This document shows positions 60,199 to 64,000 of a stretch of DNA of 64,000 bases, piece after piece. Within the stretch, counting starts at the first letter, position 1. Each line of letters starts with the position of its first letter. The stretch is from positions 3,388,422 through 3,452,421 of the forward strand of contig NZ_CP051627.1 of the NCBI RefSeq assembly GCF_023208015.1, given 5' to 3'. Both the position numbers and the translations under genes were made by a program. The DNA comes from Thermobifida alba. GTDB lineage: Bacteria; Actinomycetota; Actinomycetes; Streptosporangiales; Streptosporangiaceae. The notes beneath the pieces were generated by a model. It did not search any database and was not told the DNA's origin. It saw only the letters and a program-made list of their open reading frames with translations.

Positions 60199-63100
60199 TC
60201 AGCGGTTCCCCGGCCGGCCGGCGCCGAAGCGCGCCAACCCGCCCAGGTTTGCGGCGAACTCCTCCGCCAGGCGCTCGACGGTCGAGCGGCGGTGCAGGTT
60301 CGTCGAGTAGGTCCAGGAGAACTCCATGCGGCCGCCGACCACGCTCCCGGTGACGTCCAGAGCGGTGGTCCGCGCCTCCTGCGGCGCGTGGTCGTGTCCG
60401 GGGGCGGGCAGGAAGCGCCGGTAGAGCCCGCCCGCGCCGTCCAGGGCGTCGAACCGCCCCAGGTAGTTGAAGGACACGGGGACGGGCGGCATCGCGCGGA
60501 GCGGGGCCGTGTGCTCCCCGGTGTCCAGGTACCGCAGCGCGCCGAAGCCGATCCCGCGGTGGGGGACCGCGCGCAGCCGCCGCTTGACCGCGTTCGCGGT
60601 CCGCCGCCAGTCGGCGTCGACGTCGATGTCGAGCAGGACCGGGTGGACCGTGGTGAACCAGCCGACCGTGCGCGCCAGGTCGACGTCGTCGAACAGCTCC
60701 TCGCGGCCGTGCCCCTCCAGTTCCACGAGCACCCGGGGCGATCCGCTCCACGCGGCCAGCGTCCGGCCGAGCGCCGCCAGCAGCACGTCGTCGATCCGGC
60801 CGCGCAGGAGGCCGGGGACCGTGTGCAGCAGGCGGGCCGTGGCGTCCTCCGGCAGCGCGACGGTGACGACGTCCTGTGCGGCGACGGTGTCGACCCCGTC
60901 GGGGAAGTCCAGGGGCAGCGCGGCGGCGGGGTCCGCGGCGGCCTCGGCGACCCGCGTCCAGTGGTCGAGTTCGGCGGCGAAGCCTCCCCGGCGGGTGTGC
61001 TCGGCGAGGCGGACCGCCCAGTCCCGGAAGGAGGTGGTCCGGGCGCCCAGGTCGGGGGTGCGGCCGTCGGCGAGCATGCCGTGGGCCGCGGCCAGGTCCT
61101 CCAGGAGGATCCGCCAGGAGACGCCGTCCACGACCAGGTGGTGCGCCGACAGCAGCAGACGGGAGCGGCGGTCGGGTCCCGCGTCGAACAGCACCGCCGT
61201 CATCAGGGGCTCCTCGGCGAGCCGGGACGGGCCGCGTTCCCGCCGGGCGGCCTCGGCGACCGCGGCGTCCAGTCCGTCGCCGTCCAGTCCCGCCGCGTCC
61301 ACCACCCGGAACCCGACCGCGGGCCCGTCCGGTTCGGGAAGGTGCTGCCGCCAGGTCCCGCCGCTCCGTTCGAACCGCGCCCGCAGCATGTCGTGGTGGT
61401 CGGCGACCGCCGCCACCGCCCGTTCCAGCAGAGCCGGATCGGTTCCCGCGGCCAGCTCCACGAGCAGCGACATGTCGAAGTGCCACGGTGCGCGGGGGTG
61501 GGTGTCGAAGAACCAGTGCTGGATCGGGGTGAGCGGCACCTCACCGGTGACCGGGCGCCCCCTCTCCTCCGGTGCCGCGGCGCGGTCCCCGGTGGGCTCC
61601 AGCGCGGCGGCGAGCTCGGCGACCGTCTGGTGGAGGAAGACGTCCTTGGAGGTCATGGCCAGTCCGGCGCGGCGGGCGTGCGAGACCATCTGGATGGTGA
61701 GGATGGAGTCGCCGCCCAGGTCGAAGAAGTTGTCCTCCACCCCGATCCCCGTCACCCCCAGCAGGTCCTCCCAGATCGCGGCGAGCGTCCGCTCGGTCCC
61801 GGTCCGCGGGGGCGTGTGGCCGCCGCCGAACGCCTCCCGGTCCACCTCCGGCAGTGCCCGGCGGTCCACCTTGCCGTTCGCGTTCAGCGGCATCTCGTCG
61901 AGGAGCACCACCGCGGCGGGCACCATGTAGTCGGGCAGCACCTCCCGCAGCCGCGTCCGCGCCTCGGCGGCGTCGGCCACCGCGTCCTCCTGGTCGGGGT
62001 CGACCTGCGCGTAGGCGACCAGGCGCCGGGCCCCCGGGGAGTCGGTCCGCACGACGACGGCGGCGTCGCGGACTCCGGGCAGTGCCGCGACGGCGGCCTC
62101 CACCTCCCCGGGTTCGACCCGGAACCCGCGGATCTTGACCTGGTCGTCGGAGCGGCCGAGGAACTCCATCTCCCAGTCGGCCGTCCAGCGCACGACGTCG
62201 CCGGTGCGGTAGAGCCGCCCGCCGGTGGAGAACGGGTCGGCCACGAACCGCTGCGCGGTCAGGTCCGGGCGGCCGTCGTAGCCCCGGGCGACGCCCTCAC
62301 CCGCCAGGTAGAGCTCTCCCGGCACCCCCGGCGGTACGGGGCGCAGGAAGGCGTCCAGGACGTGGGCGCGCACCCCCGGCATCGGACGGCCGATGAGGGG
62401 CCGCTCCCCCTTCCGGATCGGCCAGTAGACGCTGTTGACCGTGTTCTCGGTGGGCCCGTAGAAGTTGTAGGCGGACCGCACGCCGCCGCGGTTCAGTGCG
62501 GCGAGGAGTGCGCCGTCGAGCGCCTCCGCGCCGACGGTGAGCACCCGCGGCCGGTGGGCCGCGTCCGAGAGCAGGCCCGCCTCGACGAGTTGGGCCAGGT
62601 AGGACGGCGTGGTGTCGAAGTAGTCGACGCGGTGCTCGTGGAGGTAGCGGCGCAGCGCCTCGGCGTCCATCCGCGTGTCCTCGTCGATGACGTGCAGGTG
62701 GTGGCCGCACAGCAGCCACACCAGGGGGTCCCAGGAGGCGTCGAAGGACCAGGACGCCAGGTGGGCGGCGGTCAGCTCCGGGTCCGCGGTGGTCTCGGGG
62801 ACCGCCGCGCGGTAGCCGTGGACCATTCCGCGCAGGTTCCGGTGGGTGACCACCACGCCCTTGGGGAGGCCGGTGGAGCCGGAGGTGTACATGACGTAGG
62901 CGGGGTGGTCGTCCAGCAGCGGGCGGACCCGGTCGGCGTCGGTGACCGGCGCGTCGTCCCGCCCGGCCGTCTCCGCCCGGACGGCGGGGTCGTCGAGGAC
63001 CGCCACGGGCGTGCCGTCGCCGAGCAGGTCGGCCAGGCCCTCCCCGGTCTCCCGGGAGGCCAGCACGAGGGCGGGTCCGGCCTGCGCGACGATGACGCGC

Positions 63101-64000
63101 ACCCGTTCGGCGGGGTTGGCGGGGTCGACGGGGACGTAGGCCGCGCCCGCGCGCAGCACCGCGAACAGCGCGGTCACGGCGTCGGCGGTGCGCGGCAGCA
63201 GGAGGGCGACCCGGTCGCCGGGGCCGATCCCCCGGTCGGCGAGCCAGCGGGCCAGCCGGTTGACCCGGCGGTCCAGCTCCCCGAAGGAGAGCGTCACCGG
63301 TCCGGCGGTCAGCGCGGGCCGGTCGGGGTGGGCGCGCGCGGTCTCCGCCAGCCCGTGCAGGACGTGTCCGTCCCCGGTGTCCAGGGCCGGGCCGCGGGAC
63401 GCGGCGCGCAGGGCCGCGTGCTCCTCGGCGGTGAGCGGGTCCAGGTCGCGCAGGCGGGCGCCGGGGTCGGCCGCGAACCGGGCGAGCAGCGCGCACAGGT
63501 GTCCGGTGAACCGGTCGATCGTGCCGGGGTCGAACAGCGCGGTGTCGTACTCGACGGCCCCCAGGAGCCGGCCGTCGCGCTCCGCGAAGTCCACGCTGAG
63601 GTCGAACACGGAGTGCTGCCGGGTCAGCGGGTGCTCGACGGCGGCCAGCCCCGCGAACTCCCACCGCTGCTCGGGGGCGTTCTGCAGGGCCACGGCGGCC
63701 TGCACGAGGGTGGGCCGGGAGGGGTCGCGTTCGGGGGCCACCGCCTCCACCACCCGCTCGAAGGGGACGTCGGCGTGCGTGAACGCCTCCAGCAGGGTGG
63801 CGCGTACCGTGCGCAGCAGGTCCTCGACGGTGCCGGACTCGTCGACGCGGGTACGCACCGCCAGGGTGTTGGTGAAGAACCCGACGACGTTCTCCAGTTC
63901 GACGCGGTCGCGGCCGGAGGTGACGGTGCCGACGGTGATGTCGTCCTGGCCGCAGTAGCGGGCGAGCAGCACCTGGACGGCCGCGGTCAGCGTCATGAAC
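60199..64000 (-). CDS. Non-ribosomal peptide synthetase (C-A-PCP-E), partial
   Basis: The gene begins to the right of the window; ~1267 residues are visible. Order: C-terminal part of a condensation domain ([26 protein letters not shown]), adenylation domain ([39 protein letters not shown]), PCP ([11 protein letters not shown], with the GGDS variant typical before epimerases), and an E domain ([19 protein letters not shown]). The protein ends after E, with no thioesterase, so its D-configured intermediate must pass to another subunit. By eye, specificity positions read D235, A236, D239, D278, T299, G301, F322, V330, N331; I cannot assign the amino acid. Confidence 0.93.
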   Translation of the reverse strand, partial: FMTLTAAVQVLLARYCGQDDITVGTVTSGRDRVELENVVGFFTNTLAVRTRVDESGTVEDLLRTVRATLLEAFTHADVPFERVVEAVAPERDPSRPTLVQAAVALQNAPEQRWEFAGLAAVEHPLTRQHSVFDLSVDFAERDGRLLGAVEYDTALFDPGTIDRFTGHLCALLARFAADPGARLRDLDPLTAEEHAALRAASRGPALDTGDGHVLHGLAETARAHPDRPALTAGPVTLSFGELDRRVNRLARWLADRGIGPGDRVALLLPRTADAVTALFAVLRAGAAYVPVDPANPAERVRVIVAQAGPALVLASRETGEGLADLLGDGTPVAVLDDPAVRAETAGRDDAPVTDADRVRPLLDDHPAYVMYTSGSTGLPKGVVVTHRNLRGMVHGYRAAVPETTADPELTAAHLASWSFDASWDPLVWLLCGHHLHVIDEDTRMDAEALRRYLHEHRVDYFDTTPSYLAQLVEAGLLSDAAHRPRVLTVGAEALDGALLAALNRGGVRSAYNFYGPTENTVNSVYWPIRKGERPLIGRPMPGVRAHVLDAFLRPVPPGVPGELYLAGEGVARGYDGRPDLTAQRFVADPFSTGGRLYRTGDVVRWTADWEMEFLGRSDDQVKIRGFRVEPGEVEAAVAALPGVRDAAVVVRTDSPGARRLVAYAQVDPDQEDAVADAAEARTRLREVLPDYMVPAAVVLLDEMPLNANGKVDRRALPEVDREAFGGGHTPPRTGTERTLAAIWEDLLGVTGIGVEDNFFDLGGDSILTIQMVSHARRAGLAMTSKDVFLHQTVAELAAALEPTGDRAAAPEERGRPVTGEVPLTPIQHWFFDTHPRAPWHFDMSLLVELAAGTDPALLERAVAAVADHHDMLRARFERSGGTWRQHLPEPDGPAVGFRVVDAAGLDGDGLDAAVAEAARRERGPSRLAEEPLMTAVLFDAGPDRRSRLLLSAHHLVVDGVSWRILLEDLAAAHGMLADGRTPDLGARTTSFRDWAVRLAEHTRRGGFAAELDHWTRVAEAAADPAAALPLDFPDGVDTVAAQDVVTVALPEDATARLLHTVPGLLRGRIDDVLLAALGRTLAAWSGSPRVLVELEGHGREELFDDVDLARTVGWFTTVHPVLLDIDVDADWRRTANAVKRRLRAVPHRGIGFGALRYLDTGEHTAPLRAMPPVPVSFNYLGRFDALDGAGGLYRRFLPAPGHDHAPQEARTTALDVTGSVVGGRMEFSWTYSTNLHRRSTVERLAEEFAANLGGLARFGAGRPGNR

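Overview
The window is very GC-rich (G/C nearly everywhere at third codon positions) and carries hallmarks of a filamentous actinomycete: a conservon (sensor-like ATPase, roadblock, DUF742, GTPase, two P450s), a SARP/BTAD-AAA-TPR regulator, a WGxxGxxG-type surface protein, MbtH plus NRPS genes, and many GTG/TTG starts. A Nocardiopsis/Thermobifida-like member of the Nocardiopsaceae is my best guess; this is inference. No tRNA, rRNA, insertion sequence or CRISPR array was recognised, and no gene looks frameshifted.

1-12.4 kb is an acyl-CoA catabolic island: the end of a thiolase, a branched-chain-amino-acid-type ABC importer (livKHMGF), two half-size MaoC-type hydratases, a carboxyltransferase, an acyl-CoA dehydrogenase, an AMP-forming acyl-CoA ligase and a luciferase-like oxidoreductase. 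Four transcription starts here share a TetR-like 20-bp operator 59-79 bp before the start codon, suggesting one regulon for uptake, activation and beta-oxidation of an unknown acid. 12.6-14.4 kb holds a YdcZ-type DMT transporter divergent from a TetR regulator with a palindromic operator between them. 14.9-18.8 kb holds a small unknown gene and a sulfatase-BASS transporter-glycerol dehydrogenase operon. 18.8-24.1 kb is the conservon. 24.6-36.5 kb contains a zinc-ribbon membrane protein, an acyl-CoA synthetase divergent from a GAF-LuxR regulator, a cobalamin-binding-like protein next to fused isobutyryl-CoA mutase (icmF), a FUSC-type membrane protein, a glucose dehydrogenase-like MDR enzyme, and an alpha/beta hydrolase-TetR pair.

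36.5-45.5 kb is envelope-related: a WGxxGxxG protein, a cardiolipin synthase-like phospholipase D, an SPFH-GYF protein with a zinc-ribbon partner (resembling Bacillus YdjI/YdjG), a lipoprotein cyclophilin, a small wHTH regulator with its membrane partner behind a perfect 14+14 palindrome, and an intact P-type ATPase-like protein that has lost its catalytic aspartate and most other catalytic motifs. 45.5-48.3 kb is metX-metY with an upstream leader-peptide gene of the RRHVD type.

48.4-64 kb appears to be the left edge of a non-ribosomal peptide cluster: a large SARP-family regulator, a two-component system, a MacB-like ABC exporter, a DrrAB-like exporter preceded by three 11-bp direct repeats (SARP-site-like), an ArsR-like regulator, MbtH, and an NRPS (C-A-PCP-E) that runs off the right end. 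The strongest leads are the pseudo-P-type ATPase, the four-site operator set, the metY leader peptide, the SARP-like repeats before drrAB and the truncated NRPS locus.
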